64,000 nt of DNA from Sepioteuthis lessoniana (GCA_963585895.1 OY757917.1:101731617-101795616), one strand, 5' to 3'. Positions 1 through 10,970 are shown, counted from the stretch's first letter. Numbers and translations are program-made. The notes: a model not told the origin generated them from the letters alone.

Positions 1-83
1 ACTCTGAATTCAAACTTGTCAAACTCCGCTTAAAAATTGACCTTGTGTCATATCCTGCCTGAGCGGAGGGGTTGGGTAAATAT
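1..83 (+). mobile_element. SINE-B 3' part, cut by the window edge
   Basis: The window opens inside a SINE-B copy. It matches the 3' part of the full copies at 16.45 kb and 46.8 kb: 'aactctgaattc', then 'ttgaccttgtgtcatatcctg', then 'ggaggggttgggtaaatat'. The tRNA-like head lies outside the window. No coding content. Confidence 0.75.
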
Positions 84-84
84 G

Positions 85-570
85 GATGAGTATTAGCTGG
101 TGGTCTTTTATTTTAATCTGAGTGACAGCAAGTCTCCTCAAATTTCCAGGACTCTTCTACGTATTTTAACTGATTCTTCCCTTGATTTCCGACTCGTTTT
201 TTTTTTCCCAGGCCTTCGGAGATAGTTCTAAGCGTACCGACAATAATAATAATTATAATGATAATAATAATTATTATTATTGTTACTGTTGTTGTTCTCT
301 TACTCCTTGCCAGTTTTTCTTTGGAGTTTTAAGTAACCAAGCAAATTTTGCCGTGTTGTGGTCTCGATGTTCTCAATGATTTCGATTTTGGTTCCAGTTC
401 ACCCACTCTCTTTTCAAGGTTATTATTACTCACTGCATAACCTACATTTGCTCTTTGTTGCGTCTTATCTATTTATTCTTTGATATTGGTCCTTATAGCG
501 TTATTTTGTGCTGCTATTAGAAGAGATTCAGTTTCTCTCATAAGGATTCCTTTTTTTAGCCATGTCCAAG
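85..570 (-). mobile_element. LINE-R fragment with internal simple repeat
   Basis: The minus strand carries two stretches shared with the longer LINE-R copy at 858-2245. Near 117-180 lies the conserved 3' end (plus form 'gacagcaagtctcctcaa'). At 440-570 lies the region ending in a CCHC knuckle, readable as KCRLCSE. Between them, 240-285 is an (AAT)n tract and the rest is poorly conserved. Frames are broken, so this is a dead remnant. The strand is set by the direction of the zinc-knuckle reading. Confidence 0.6.
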
Positions 571-571
571 T

Positions 572-822
572 GATAGTGAGGTTCCAGTATTCCTGGAGCT
601 TTGGGGAACGAGGAGTGCCCCTTCGTTGCCATCGTTCCTAGGCCTGCTCTGGCTCGGAGTGGTGGCACCTGTTGGGATTCTATCTATGAGTCAAATGTAA
701 ATAAACTATGTACTTGTACTAAACTGAATTGTTTGAAGTAGAACTGTTTATACGTATAAAAATGGATTTGGCATTAATAACCTTCATTGGTTGATGTATT
801 GTAAAACCAAACCAAACCACGT
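572..822 (+). mobile_element. SINE-D copy, 5' truncated
   Basis: It contains the SINE-D body ('gtgaggttccag', 'ctggagctttgggg', 'tatgagtcaaatg') and the 3' end ('aatggatttggcattaata', then 'ggttgatgtattgtaaaacc') with a CCAAA-type tail. The head is missing; the copy starts in the body right against a LINE-R fragment. Confidence 0.7.
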
Positions 823-857
823 GAAAATTTCTTTTGTCTGTCGATAGAAAAAAAAAT

Positions 858-2245
858 CATTATTATTTACTCCTTGAGAGGTTTTCACATCAGCGTTAGC
901 TGATGGTTTCTCACTGCAGTTTGAGTGACAGCAAGTCTCCTCAAGTCTCGAGGACTCTTCTCAGTATTCTGGCCGATTTCAATAATGCTGTAGTTTGGAT
1001 GATCTCTACTCGTCTTCTTATTTCCAAGTCCTCCAGTCCCTTTAATAATCCTTTGCTGACTCTATCAAAAGCATCAATCACGTTTAGTATAATTATCACC
1101 GTCATATTCCATTATTTTTTCACTTCCCTAGCAAGGTCGAAGTACTTATCCCTCTTTTCGCATTTTTTCAGTTTTACTCTGTTTGTCCGCTGGGACTGCA
1201 AAGTCCACAATTTTGCAAATTGTCTTTTTTTTGTTGGCCGAGATTAGGTGATCCGCTTGTATGTCAAAAACCCAGAGAAGTTTGTGCGTCTCATTCCGCA
1301 GGACAGACGTTGGGGTGTGCATATACCATTTGTTCGTATTTTCAGATTTCAATTTCTTGTACAAATCCAAGTGGATCACCTTCCCCACCAGGGATAATTT
1401 GCTGCATTCGCTTATTATGCGATTCATTGTTTCAATCTCTATCACCACATAACCTACATCTGCTGTTTTGTTACATTTTATTTATTCTTGCTTTGATATA
1501 ATAGGTTCTTATGACGTTGTTTTGTGCTGCTCTTAGAAGAGATTCAGTTTCTCTCTTAAGGTTTCCCTTTCTTAGCCACGTCCATATCTTCTCGTATGAG
1601 ATGTCGCTTGTTAGTCTCTTATAATGTCCATAGAGTTGTTCCCCCCCATTTTTGTTTTCTGGTTATTTTCGTTATGTTGTTCCTCATGTAGTCAGTAATG
1701 TTTCGGGTGGTTGTAATCAGTCTTCCTCCGCGCTCCTCCTTGCATCGCTGCATCAACGCTATCTTAAGTTCTGGTAATTCCTCTTCCTCCTTTTTTTCTT
1801 GACACATATAGTCTGTCAACGTCAACTCTAGGGTATAAGGCCTTATGCTTGATCATCAGTTTTCGTTCTCTGGTCGATTTGTTTAAGTTTTTCTCTGATC
1901 CACTTCAAAAATGGTTCCGTGTATCTTACGCGTGAAAAAGCCCAGATATTTATTCTTTTTATAATGTTCCTGATATATAGTTTTGTTTTTGAGTAGCTTT
2001 TCTCGTCCTCCTGAGGTACCCTTTTAAAAAATTTTCTTTCATCTTTACTTGTTTGATGGTATTTTTACGTTTCCTTTTCTCCGAATTTTCTTGGCTTGGT
2101 AGGTCTATCCCTTTCACCATGTGTCGTTTCCCGCTTTTCATTATTAGCATGGTGCATTTTTCTATGCCAAATTCCATCCCTATATCCTGACTGTACATTA
2201 TCACAGTATGTATTAGGGTTTCCAATTCACTTTCGTTTTTTTGTG
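858..2245 (-). pseudogene. LINE-R non-LTR retrotransposon, 3' half, broken
   Basis: Reading the minus strand, the order is: RT-thumb-like region (2225-1960, IHTVIMYSQDIGMEFGIEKC), a linker (about 1825-1620), a CCHC knuckle near 1450-1400 (CRLCGDR, then after a frameshift ETMNRIISECSK, with the His replaced by Arg), then an endonuclease-like domain with KIVDFAVPAD (about 1230-1200). The upstream RPDL part, seen in the copy at 53.2 kb, is deleted here. CCHC followed by RPD/D is the layout of restriction-like-endonuclease LINEs (R2/R4-like clades), which is family knowledge; I cannot fix the clade. The 3' end has an (ATT)n tail at 858-871. Several stops and frameshifts show that it is inactive. 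Confidence 0.7.
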
Positions 2246-2716
2246 GTTATTATTATTATTAGTTAAACACAAATATCCTTGTCTAGGGTTTTAACTCAGG
2301 TCAACTGATCTATTTCAATACTGTAGAATTTAGTAATACATGATACCTAATTATATTCGTTTTGACAGTTCATAATATTCGTTTTGACTGAAATGATAAA
2401 ATCCTAATATGTTTGGTTTCGAAGGAAATCACGATTTTATTTTATTTTCGAATTCCCAGTGGTGTGCTTATTGCCGATATTCTAAATGAATTAGTTTCCA
2501 GCATATGTCACTCAACTGCATCCGTTAGTCAAGCGCCATCTATAGGTCAGGTAGATCTGTTTAAAGATTATTACTATTCAACAGGAATAAGTGAAAGTAT
2601 GTAGCTGTGTGCCATTCTATTTATTATTACATAGAATTTTTTATGTTAGATTGGAATGCTTGTTACAATTTAACAATATACATTATCTATATAAGAAAGG
2701 AAGTTGAATCAAATTT
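2246..2716. other. Unassigned AT-rich DNA
   Basis: No family signal found. A 63-codon open frame at 2413-2604 on the plus strand resembles nothing I recognise and has no supporting context. Confidence 0.5.
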
Positions 2717-3192
2717 CAGCTCAGTCAGCTAGGGCTATAGAATACACCGACTGCATCTCTGTAAAGGGGTAAGACTTCCCCAAAGTGTGTCCTGGATAAA
2801 ACATTAAACAATCTGATGATGAGATTCCAGTAATATTGGAGCTTTGGGGAATGCAGAGTACCCCTTTATTGTCATCGCTCCCAAGTCCACGGAGTGGTAA
2901 CACCTGATAAGGGTCCTATCCATGGGTCAAATATAACTGTTTGATATTTAAACTGTGTGCAGACAAATGACTTATGCTTAGTTAAATTGTTTGAAAAAGA
3001 AATGTTTGATCATTTAACTGTATGTACTCAAATGACTGATGTTTAATTGAATTGTTAGTGGTAGATAGTAATACTTGGAACCATTTAACTTTGATGACTT
3101 ATGTTTACAAATCATATATATCTAATATAAGTATATAAACTGGACTTTGCATTAAGCAACCTACAATGGTTAATATGCCATAAAACCAAACC
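2717..3192 (+). mobile_element. SINE-D copy, near full length
   Basis: It starts with 'cagctagggctatagaatac', runs through 'aatctgatgatgagattcc' and 'gtcctatccatgggtcaaat', continues with the TTAACTGT/TTAAATTGTTTG-rich middle, and ends with 'ggactttgcattaagcaacc' and 'atgccataaaaccaaacc'. The middle is longer than in the 572 copy because an 80-100 bp AT-rich module is repeated. Confidence 0.75.
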
Positions 3193-3261
3193 TGAATCAA
3201 ATTTCGGTAAATAACACTAAATGAATAACACCTACACCGCCGGGAAAAATCCCCGTGGCGT

Positions 3262-3490
3262 AAAGGAAGGGAGTCCTCGTGGTGTAGCGACTCACCTGGA
3301 TTGTGACATCGTAGTTAGCGAGTTCGAACTCAAGTCGAGCTATTACGTTCACTTTTGAACTAATACCCCTAACAAAGGTATGAACTCGATATTCCTCTAT
3401 GTATAGGTTTAATAATACCACAACTCTTCTTCTATAAGGTATTAAATAACCCAAGAAGGTTGGTATGCCTTAAACAAAAACCAAACCTAT
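3262..3490 (+). mobile_element. SINE-C copy (tRNA-derived)
   Basis: Plus-strand SINE-C. The head 'ctcgtggtgtagcgactc' is A-box-like and 'gagttcgaactc' is the B box. The body has 'attacgttcacttttgaac' and 'taacaaaggtatgaa'. The 3' end is 'aaataacccaagaaggttgg', the complement of the end seen in minus-strand copies. Confidence 0.7.
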
Positions 3491-3492
3491 CA

Positions 3493-3778
3493 CACTGTTA
3501 TATAAGAAAGGTATGATTTTATCTTAAAAATTGTCTATGGTGTACTAAATTAGAATATTTTTCTTATCATAACAAAGCTTATATGTCAATTTGTAACTGA
3601 AACTACATTACCACCGACGTCACAATTCCTTTAGTTATTTGCATTATATTCTCAATTATTAAATAATCATTATTTGATCTCAATTTAGAATCTTATTTAT
3701 CAACGATGTATCTTTTAAAGTCTAGCTGAATTAGATTTGCCTAAAAAAGCCTATGTTATTAAAAAGATTTATCCTACA
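3493..3778. other. Unassigned DNA
   Basis: AT-rich, with no open frame or repeat family recognised. Confidence 0.5.
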
Positions 3779-4020
3779 GTGGGTAGAATGTTCGCCAATG
3801 GTTTAGGAGACCTGGGTTCAATCCCAGGTCAAGTCATACCAAAGACTCTAAAAATGGTGCTTGATATCTCCTTGCTTAACACTCAGCAATATAAGGTATG
3901 TAACAAGAGTAAAGTGGAGCAATCCAGGGAAAGGAGTAGCGCCCTCCCCTGCACCTCTGTGTAGTAGCTACTGAAAAGGGAGCCATCTGGTCGCCCTCGA
4001 CTACGGTTGCCAACTCTTAT
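3779..4020 (+). mobile_element. SINE-A copy (tRNA-derived)
   Basis: A box 'gggtagaatgttcgccaatgg' region and B box 'gggttcaatcccagg' mark the tRNA-like head. The body follows ('gtcataccaaagactc', 'cttgcttaacactcagc', 'aaagtggagcaatccaggg', 'gtagcgccctccc') and the end is 'cctcgactacggttgcc'. The 75-codon open frame across it is incidental; it appears in every good copy because the SINE lacks stops in that frame. Confidence 0.85.
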
Positions 4021-4380
4021 TCTTCTTTAAGGGCGCCTCAGGCGTCGAACGATAAACTTAGCCCTGCTAAGTGGGTAATGCCAGATGGGAAGGCTCTTAA
4101 GGACCAGATAACCAACTCAATAACACCTACCTACCCACTGCTAACTTTAGGTGTTCCTTTCCGTCAAACCAGGCGAGACAGCCCTTATTATTAATGCAAT
4201 ATTAATCCAACCTCACCCATGGTCAGATTTGACTCAAGGTTCTTTTTCATGTATGATGGTGGGTGGCACGTAAAAATCAAAAATCAAAATTCCTGCATTA
4301 CCGTCCCCAAAACTACTTGATCCCTCTGTATGCCTTATTTTGGGCGTCTCGGGAACTAAGCGATAAACTTCGTTCCACAT
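4021..4380 (+). repeat. SINE-E type repeat, two pieces
   Basis: It begins 'ctttaagggcgcctcaggcg' then 'gaacgataaacttagccctg'. A second partial start ('ttttgggcgtctcggg', 'ctaagcgataaac') occurs at about 4337-4380. The same sequence lies at 11650-11825. It is sandwiched between two SINE-A copies. No boxes are certain, so the SINE label is provisional. Confidence 0.5.
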
Positions 4381-4628
4381 TTGCATGATAGAATGTTCAC
4401 CAATGGCCTGGGGGACCTGGGTTCAATCCTAGGTCGAATCATAACAAAGACTCAAAAACTGGTACTTGATGCCTCCTTGCTTAACACTCAGTATTATAAG
4501 TTACGTATCAAGGGTAAAGTGGAGAAATCCAGGGAAAGGAGTAGCGCCCTCTCCTACACATTGGTGTAGTAGCTATCGAAAAGGAAGCCTTCGGGTCACC
4601 CTCGACTAAAGGGAGACAACTTAACTTA
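4381..4628 (+). mobile_element. SINE-A copy
   Basis: Same layout as the copy at 3779: 'atgttcaccaatggcctg' head, 'gggttcaatcctagg' B box, 'aggagtagcgccctctcc' body. Its end 'cctcgactaaagggagacaa' diverges from the usual 'ggtcgccaac'. The direct repetition of SINE-A 600 bp apart is two independent insertions or one duplication; I cannot tell. Confidence 0.8.
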
Positions 4629-5842
4629 CATTCACTTGATTCACTTGATTACTTATACCTCTGGGAAAGATATGAGTTCCTTTACAGGTTAAATAGTATC
4701 GTTATTGTTCTTCTGTTAGAATAGATTTTGCATTAAATGTCGCATGCAACGACGAAACGAAACCATTCATTTTTTAAAACTTGCTATTACATTAGCCACA
4801 ATACCTAAGTTAGATCATAAGGAGCTGATAAGTTGTTGAACTAATTAACCAAAACAAATCATCTATAGAAATAAAGATTCTTTAACTTGTAATTTGTAGG
4901 AATCTTTTAAAAAATTCTATGGTATCTCGATGCTGACTACGGAAATTAGAAGAAAAAAAAGCCCCATTTACTTATTTAATAAAGATGTGTTGTTCCAAGG
5001 ATGGATCCTCAGCACCAAAGAATTAAAAGCTTTTCCTTAGAGAGGACAGTTTTGCGTGAATTAAATCAGCTGCAGACCCGAAAAGACAGTCTTCATTTCC
5101 TTTTTCTTTCCCACGTTAAAAGTTATGTTTTGCAGTAACACTGCAATGGTTGTACAACCGGATGTTTGTACCACGATTTCTCTCTGTCTCTCTCTCTCTC
5201 TCTCTGTCTCTGTCTCTCTCTTCCCTTTTCTTAACAGCTTTCCTTGCCTAACCCTGATTCAGCACCTTCTTCTCCCTTCTATATTTCTCCGTTCACGCCA
5301 GCTACCAGCAACCTTTAATAGCAGTTAGCATAAGACGAAAGGGCGTTGTGGCTTCTTCATCGATTGGCCCAAAGTCGCGTTTGGTTCGTAAACAGTGGTT
5401 GTGGCTCAACGGCCGGTCAGTATGCTCGACGCTCGCCTGGCCTGGCTCTACCACAGGTTTTAGTATGGAGTAAGGTCAACTTAACCTTGCCTGTAGTTTA
5501 CCAATCACGTGCCAGGCTAGTTAATGATCGACCTGTTTCAAGAGAAGGAAGAAAGCGGGTGAGTAGGGAAAATGCTTATGTGCGAAAATGATAGAGCCTA
5601 TGATGTCACGGAGTAGTAAAAATAAAATATTTGCTCAGAATATTATCTCGGGTCGACGATCTAAAATTTTGGAACGTTCTTTTGCTACAAACAAATATCG
5701 TAATCGTGTACAGAATCAAATAAAAATAAATCGTTATAAAATTTTGAACTAATTATACCAGACTGATTATCACAATTTTTACAGGGTGACGATTCTTTAG
5801 CCGAGATACTCTGGTTTGATCGTTATTTAGTTGATCGTTAAC
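4629..5842. other. Unassigned DNA with a CT tract
   Basis: No gene is supported. A (CT)n tract lies at about 5178-5221. A GC-richer patch at 5340-5600 carries an 81-codon plus-strand open frame that I do not recognise; it lacks any neighbouring exon or promoter signal. Confidence 0.4.
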
Positions 5843-5868
5843 ATATATATATATATATATATATATAG
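5843..5868. repeat. (AT)n microsatellite
   Basis: An uninterrupted AT run next to the 3' end of a minus-strand SINE-D tail. Confidence 0.9.
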
Positions 5869-5869
5869 A

Positions 5870-6000
5870 TATTTTGGTTTGGTCATTTGGTTTAATAGCA
5901 TATAAACTTTTGATAGTTTTCTAATGCCAAATCCTGTTTATACATACAATTTTTAAACGATCAAGAGTTGTTGGTGCCCGGTCTAGTGGTTTTAAGCTCT
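5870..6000 (-). mobile_element. SINE-D 3' tail fragment
   Basis: Minus-strand tail: 'ttggtttaatagcatataaac' followed by 'aatgccaaatcctgtttata'. It stops just before a minus-strand SINE-A. Confidence 0.55.
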
Positions 6001-6015
6001 GCTATCAAATAATAA

Positions 6016-6268
6016 TAAAAAAGTAAAGCTAGCGACCGTAGTCGAGGGTGACCAGAAGGCTCCCTTTTTGATAGCTACTACACCGAGGTGTAGGGGTGGG
6101 TACTACTCCTTTCCCTGGATTGCTCCACTTTACCCTTGACGCGTACCTTATATTGCTGAGTGTTAAGCAAGTACCATTTTTAAAGTCTCCGGTATGACGC
6201 GACCTGGGATTGAACCCAGATCTCGCGGACCACTGGCAAACACTTTACCAACTAGAACAATGACCCGA
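6016..6268 (-). mobile_element. SINE-A copy
   Basis: Reverse-complement SINE-A: tail 'gcgaccgtagtcgagggtga', body 'ctcctttccctggattgctc', B box 'gacctgggattgaaccc'. SINE-D sequence lies on both sides, which suggests insertion into a SINE-D tail, but no clear target duplication is visible. Confidence 0.8.
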
Positions 6269-6279
6269 TTAGTTAAATG

Positions 6280-6790
6280 GTTTCTCCTGTTTATACATGA
6301 ATATTATATACATGATTTGTAAACGAATAGTTTGTTGGTAATATTTCAAAACGAGCCAAAACTTATTTGTTAGCATATAATTGAATGGTTTCAAGTATTG
6401 TTATCCAACTCTAATTCAATTTAATATCAATGATTTGTTCCTACATAGTTAAATGGTTTCAAGTATTGCTATTTATTGCTTCTAGATAGTTGAATGGTTT
6501 CAATTATTGCTGGTTAACGCTAATTTATCTATTGGCAAACAGTTAAATGGTTTCAAGTATGGTATATGATTAAATAGTTCTATTTGACTCATTGATGAGA
6601 CCGTAACAGGTATTACCTCTCTGGGTCAGAGTAGATCTGGGATTGATTTCAATGAAAGGGTACTCTACATTTCCCAAAGCTCCTGGACTGGAGCCTCACC
6701 ATCAGATGCAGTTTAGTCTCATATCCAGAACACTCATTGAGGGGGTCTTACACCTTTGTTTATTTGTCGCTGCCTCCCACCAGACACGAC
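6280..6790 (-). mobile_element. SINE-D copy
   Basis: Minus strand. From left to right: several 'gttaaatggtttcaagtatt' modules, 'tttgactcattgatgagacc', 'gggtactctacatttccc', 'agctcctggactggagcctc', then head-side sequence near 6730-6780. The repeated module (about 60-90 bp, at 6270-6560) is the variable middle seen in other SINE-D copies. Confidence 0.7.
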
Positions 6791-6799
6791 TTGACACAA

Positions 6800-7150
6800 G
6801 GCCAATAACATTAAACAAAACTTAACTGTACACACAAAGAAAAACTTCCCCTACACACACACAGACATACACACATGCACACATACAATGACCTAAGGAA
6901 GATTACAAATAAACTTTATAGTATATGAACTATATACACAGAGACAAAAACGAACACACACTCATACACATACACATATAAACTCAGAGAGAAGAAAATA
7001 GAAGGCCGTTAAGCTTTAAAACACAAAATTAAACAGAACTAAACTATACACATACAAAGAAAAAATTGCCCAACACACATACACACACATACATACACAC
7101 ACAATGACTCAGAGTAGACAGCTAATAAACCTTATTGTATATCAAATATC
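6800..7150. repeat. CA-rich degenerate tandem duplication
   Basis: Two diverged units about 225 bp apart share 'aacttaactgtacacac'/'aactaaactatacacat', a run of ACACAC/ACATAC, then 'caatgac' and 'taaactttatagtatat'/'taaaccttattgtatat'. No coding role is seen. Confidence 0.55.
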
Positions 7151-7394
7151 AAAGGGTAAGAGAAGTACACTCAGAAATCACACAGAACACACTCTTGTAA
7201 AAGGAAAAAGAAAAAGAAAAGAAAAAAACAGAAAGACAGAACCAACACCTGCAGAAACTAAAATCTCTCACAGAATTGAAAAGGACAGGCAACTCCATCA
7301 AAGCGGTCCCCACTATATAAACCAAAAAGGATACCGCCAAAATCATTAAAGGCTCTCTGACGACAGCAAGAAGCTAGAAACACGTGCAAGAGCA

Positions 7395-7397
<3 letters not shown>

Positions 7398-7463
<66 letters not shown>
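7398..7463. repeat. (AT)n-(GT)n compound microsatellite
   Basis: About 30 bp of AT followed by about 36 bp of GT. The short histidine- and tyrosine-rich frames across it are artefacts. Confidence 0.9.
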
Positions 7464-7464
<1 letters not shown>

Positions 7465-7811
7465 CATTTATTGAATGATTCAGAGTTCTGTGAGTGTATT
7501 CAATTCTTTGAATATGGTAATGATAAATTCTCTACTTATTAGTATAAATTATAGACTTCTCTCGTAGATCTTTTTTTTTTATTAAGCGCATGAATTATTG
7601 TCATAGAAGTTAGTAAGTCTAGACTACTCCTTTCAGTCCGGCGGTTACAAGACACACGTCTATTCATAGGTTATCATGCCCCAAAGAGACTGTTCTTTCT
7701 GACGCCAAAAATTAAGTTGAAATAAATGTAAGACTGTCGTTCTGTTTATTGAATTGAAGTTTACAAATAGGTACAATCCTAATAAAGGTCAGGTCACTTG
7801 AAGAATACTGG
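7464..7811. other. Unassigned DNA
   Basis: I see no gene or repeat family here. Confidence 0.5.
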
Positions 7812-8230
7812 GCCCTTTAATTGGGGCTTATAATACGCTTAATGTATCCCCCGCTGCAGACGGGTAAGGCCCCATACGAAAAAAAGAGACGTCCTGGGTA
7901 TGACACTAAACTGCATCTAATTGTGAAGCTCGCGCTAGAGCTTGAGGTGGTGGGGAGTACCCTTTCATTGCTTTTACTGTCAGGTTCACTCTGACCTGGG
8001 GGGTTGTAAATGCTACGGTTCCATTTATGGGCCAAAAAGATATATTTAAAATCGTTCATATTTGATAGAGACGTCTGCAAAAAAAAAAAAAAAAAACCGA
8101 ACTTAAGAAACAACTATACAAAAATACATAAATTTGAGCTAACAATGAATGTGATTCCCTAACCTGTAAGCATAAAATAATCCTAGACAAGTTGACATGC
8201 CGTTAAAATCAATCAATTAACCAATAAATA
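7812..8230 (+). mobile_element. SINE-D relative with a different 3' end
   Basis: The body resembles SINE-D ('gcagacgggtaagg', 'atgacactaaactgcatcta', 'ccatttatgggcc'). The 3' end is 'gtgattccctaacctgtaag', 'ataatcctagacaagttgac', 'gccgttaaaatcaatcaatt'. The same 3' end is at 20070-20160 and 21518-21628, so this is a second subfamily. A poly-A run sits at 8080-8096. Confidence 0.6.
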
Positions 8231-8317
8231 AAAGAGTGATATTGGTATCATATGGTTGGTGACTTACTTGAAGAGAAGGTTTGTTAGACACCTGAAAGAT
8301 GAAAAATAACAGCTTCA

Positions 8318-8530
8318 GTTTCTTTGTTCAATGGCATATCAACCTTCATGGGTTATTTAATGCCAAAGCCATCCTTATAGAAGAACTAGTCGTATTGTTT
8401 AACCCATCGAGGGTAAACGGGTTCATATCGTTACTAAAGGTATTAGTCCGAAAGGAAACCTAATGGCGCGAATGGAGTTCGAACTCGCTTTCTACGATGT
8501 TGCAAACCAGCATGTTAGCAACCCCTCCCC
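8318..8530 (-). mobile_element. SINE-C copy
   Basis: Minus strand: 'ggcatatcaaccttcatggg', 'aatgccaaagccatcc', 'aaaggtattagtccgaaag', B box complement 'ggagttcgaactcgc', and a degraded A-box side at 8505-8527. Confidence 0.75.
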
Positions 8531-8543
8531 ATCAAAATAAGAC

Positions 8544-8665
8544 CTACTAAAGGACAAATTGTAGGGTCCGTGGCCATCTGGCATACATGAATTGTGATGT
8601 TTGAGAAGGGCATTCCTTGCATTAAAGTTTGGTCCTGTCATTCACGGCAAATGGTCCTTTAGTAG
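8544..8665. repeat. Small inverted-repeat element
   Basis: The block starts 'ctactaaaggac' and ends 'gtcctttagtag', exact reverse complements, with partial pairing further in ('caaattg' against 'caaatgg'). It is about 122 bp, MITE-like, with no coding sequence. Confidence 0.4.
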
Positions 8666-8795
8666 TTGATCTGAGTTCAGGATGTTGGGAGGGCCTGGAC
8701 TTAAATCCACCCGTATACATTCTGTTTATTCATCATCATCTTTTGGAAGTATTAGCGTAAGTAGCAAATATAATTCATTTATATATACATTAGAA

Positions 8796-9080
8796 AGGCG
8801 CGCTTAGTGTACATTTTATTATCGTAGGAAATGGAATCGGCAACCCGAGTTCAAACCTGAACAAAGCTGTTTGCCTTTTATTTCACACTAATGCCCATGG
8901 AAAAGGCATGAATCCATCTGTTTTCCTCAGAGCTATGGATAAATAGTTGAGGAGACTGGATTTTTTAGACTTGGTGAGGCAACCAGTCTGAGAGAAGGAA
9001 CATTATGAATTCAGCAGAACTCCGCTTAGACGTTGACCTTGTGTCACATCTTGTTCGTTGCAGAGGTTAAGAAAATATAT
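8796..9080 (+). mobile_element. SINE-B copy
   Basis: Head with degraded A box ('gcgcgcttagtgtac'), 'atcgtaggaaatggaatcgg', B box 'cgagttcaaacctg'. The body has 'cccatggaaaaggcatgaat' and 'aaccagtctgagagaaggaa', and the end is 'ttgaccttgtgtcacatc'. Confidence 0.75.
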
Positions 9081-9269
9081 ACTACCGTCATTTACTCAGT
9101 GCACAAGCACACTTAAAGCAGTTGTGCAATTTCTTGGTAAATACCTTCACATATACTAGATCAGGTAACGGGGAGGGAGTTGATTCTCTGAAAAAAATCA
9201 TATCTCTGATTATTGTAACAAACGGGATTAAAAATTATATCGAACCTTGGACCAAAAATTGCTGAACAA

Positions 9270-9352
9270 ATATATATATATATATATATAAACAGACACA
9301 CACAAACACACACACATATATATAAGTATATATATATATATATATATATATA
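9270..9352. repeat. (AT)n-(CA)n compound microsatellite
   Basis: AT run, ACAC block, AT run. Confidence 0.85.
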
Positions 9353-9388
9353 GTGAATAAATGCAAACACTAATGAATTGATTGCTAA

Positions 9389-9825
9389 GTTGGCTGGGGC
9401 TGTAGAATATACCGACTACTTCTCTTCTGAGAGGTAAGACTCCCCTAGTGAGTGTCCTAGATATGACACTAAACAATCTGATGGTGAGGTCCCAGTAATG
9501 CTGGAGCTTTGAGAATGCGGAGTACCCCTTCATTGTTGTCGCTCCCAGGTCCACTCTGGCCCGGAGTCCCATCTATGGGTCAAATAGAACTAAACTGTGT
9601 ATTTATGCAAAACTGAATTGTTTGAAAAAGAACTGTCCTGACATTTAACTGTGTGTAAACAAAAAAAAATTATACCTATACTAAACTGAATTGTTTGAAA
9701 TGGAACTGTTTTTGTATGCTAAATTGAATTGTTTTAAATAGAACTGTTTATATGTATAAGAATGGATATGGCATTAAATAACCTACCATGGTTGAAGTGC
9801 CGTTAAAACCAAACAAATAAATTGA
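9389..9825 (+). mobile_element. SINE-D copy, near full length
   Basis: The clearest SINE-D start in this part: 'gttggctggggctgtagaat', 'gaggtaagactcccctag', 'aatctgatggtgaggtcc', 'tctatgggtcaaatag', then AACTGAATTGTTTGAAA modules, and the end 'atggatatggcattaaataa' plus 'ggttgaagtgccgttaaaac'. A frame of about 115 codons on the opposite strand is incidental. Confidence 0.8.
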
Positions 9826-9939
9826 ACACAACAGAGTAAATAACAAATTACAAAATTCTCATAATCACGCAAGTAACTACGCTATATAAACTAGACCGTC
9901 CATCCTAGAATGCCTCATACAACAATATAAAAAGGGATA

Positions 9940-10025
9940 ACCACCAAGTAGGGAACCCTTGGTCTGTTGATCGTATAGGCGAGAAAGTAACTGTCACCAA
10001 ATGCCGTTGACTTAATGTTTACGGT
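9940..10025 (-). repeat. Rep-F fragment
   Basis: 'ggtctgttgatcgtataggc', 'gagaaagtaactgtcacc' and 'gccgttgactta' are the complement of segments at 16905-16960 and 59280-59340. Confidence 0.5.
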
Positions 10026-10029
10026 ATCC

Positions 10030-10030
<1 letters not shown>

Positions 10031-10077
<47 letters not shown>

Positions 10078-10082
10078 TTATA
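10031..10082. repeat. (CA)n-(AT)n microsatellite
   Basis: About 32 bp of CA followed by AT and TTTATA. Confidence 0.9.
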
Positions 10083-10097
10083 TAATTTAAAATAAAT

Positions 10098-10272
10098 TAG
10101 CCGGTTTAGTTGAGGGGAACCAGAAGACTCACTTTTCAATAGCTAGTACACCGAGGTGTAAAAGAGGGCGCTATTCCTTTCCCTAGATTGCTCCACTTAC
10201 ACTTCATCTGTACCTTATAATTCTGAGTGTTAAGCAAGGAGACATCAAGTGCCATTTTTTGAGTCTTTGGTA
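10098..10272 (-). mobile_element. SINE-A copy lacking its tRNA-like head
   Basis: Minus strand: 'gttgaggggaaccagaag', 'gggcgctattcctttcccta', 'gctgagtgttaagca' variant, 'ttttttgagtctttggtat', then it passes straight into an (AT)n run where the B box should be. Loss of the head means it cannot be transcribed by polymerase III. Confidence 0.75.
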
Positions 10273-10408
10273 TATATATATATATATAGATTGATTGATT
10301 GATTGATTGTATAGTTTGCAATATTTAGAAATAAAGAGTACTCAACATCATTGACAGAGCGTATATATCTAAGTTAGGATATATATAAATATATATATAT
10401 ATATATAA
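10262..10408. repeat. (AT)n, (GATT)n and Rep-F piece
   Basis: AT run, then GATTGATTGATTGATTG at about 10288-10309. A Rep-F piece follows ('aataaagagtactcaacatc', 'gacagagcgtatatat'), then another AT run. Confidence 0.6.
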
Positions 10409-10529
10409 TGAAGAAACCGAATAAAAAGTTTGATTTTGCAATATTCACTATTCCATATGGCGTAAACTGATGTAAGTGCAGTCATGTATATTAGGATATG
10501 GACTTATCGATTCCCCCACTGTGTTACTA

Positions 10530-10725
10530 GATGTCTAATACACACACACGCATCCCATGCACACGCAGACACACGCAGCGGCAATCACACACGCAAAAAC
10601 ACTCATGTACACAGCAAAGCTCGTGTACATACACGTAAATCCTCTGATACAAGCACACACACCCTCACACACGAGCAAAAGAACACACATATACACTCAC
10701 ACACATACGTGCACACACGCACGGT
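10530..10725. repeat. CA-rich cryptic simple repeat
   Basis: Irregular ACACAC, ACACGC and CTCACAC mixtures. The 84-codon open frame here is rich in H, T and S and is compositional. Confidence 0.7.
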
Positions 10726-10864
10726 GATTTCAGCTTAACCAGACCAGAACAGCGTCGAATGTGCCGTGCTATTAAATCAATAACACATAAAAATAGTACG
10801 TTCCAAGGTTGTGGGTACATATGTGCCTTTGCCACGACATAAAACGAAACTGGAATTACATCAT

Positions 10865-10970
10865 AAAAGATTAACTCAGTGGCTGCAAGAGAGAAAGTCT
10901 GATTTGTGGCCGATATAGCTGCACACTTTATATTGGTGCCAGCGGTCGGTGTTCGACCCCAGGTTAGAAA
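10865..10970 (+). mobile_element. tRNA-like promoter block, possible SINE head
   Basis: A-box-like 'agtggctgcaagag' about 60 bp before the B-box-like 'ggtgttcgaccccagg'. No body shared with SINE-A to D was found, so this may be a rare SINE family or a tRNA pseudogene. Confidence 0.35.

Noticed and set aside
3737..3964. Small protein family with 'SLLNTQ...KGKVEQSRERSSAL'
   Set aside because: It appears wherever SINE-A appears, in step with its tRNA-like head; an incidental open frame of the SINE.
5346..5591. 81-codon frame in a GC-richer patch as a host exon
   Set aside because: No splice-site context, no family likeness and no neighbouring exon could be supported.
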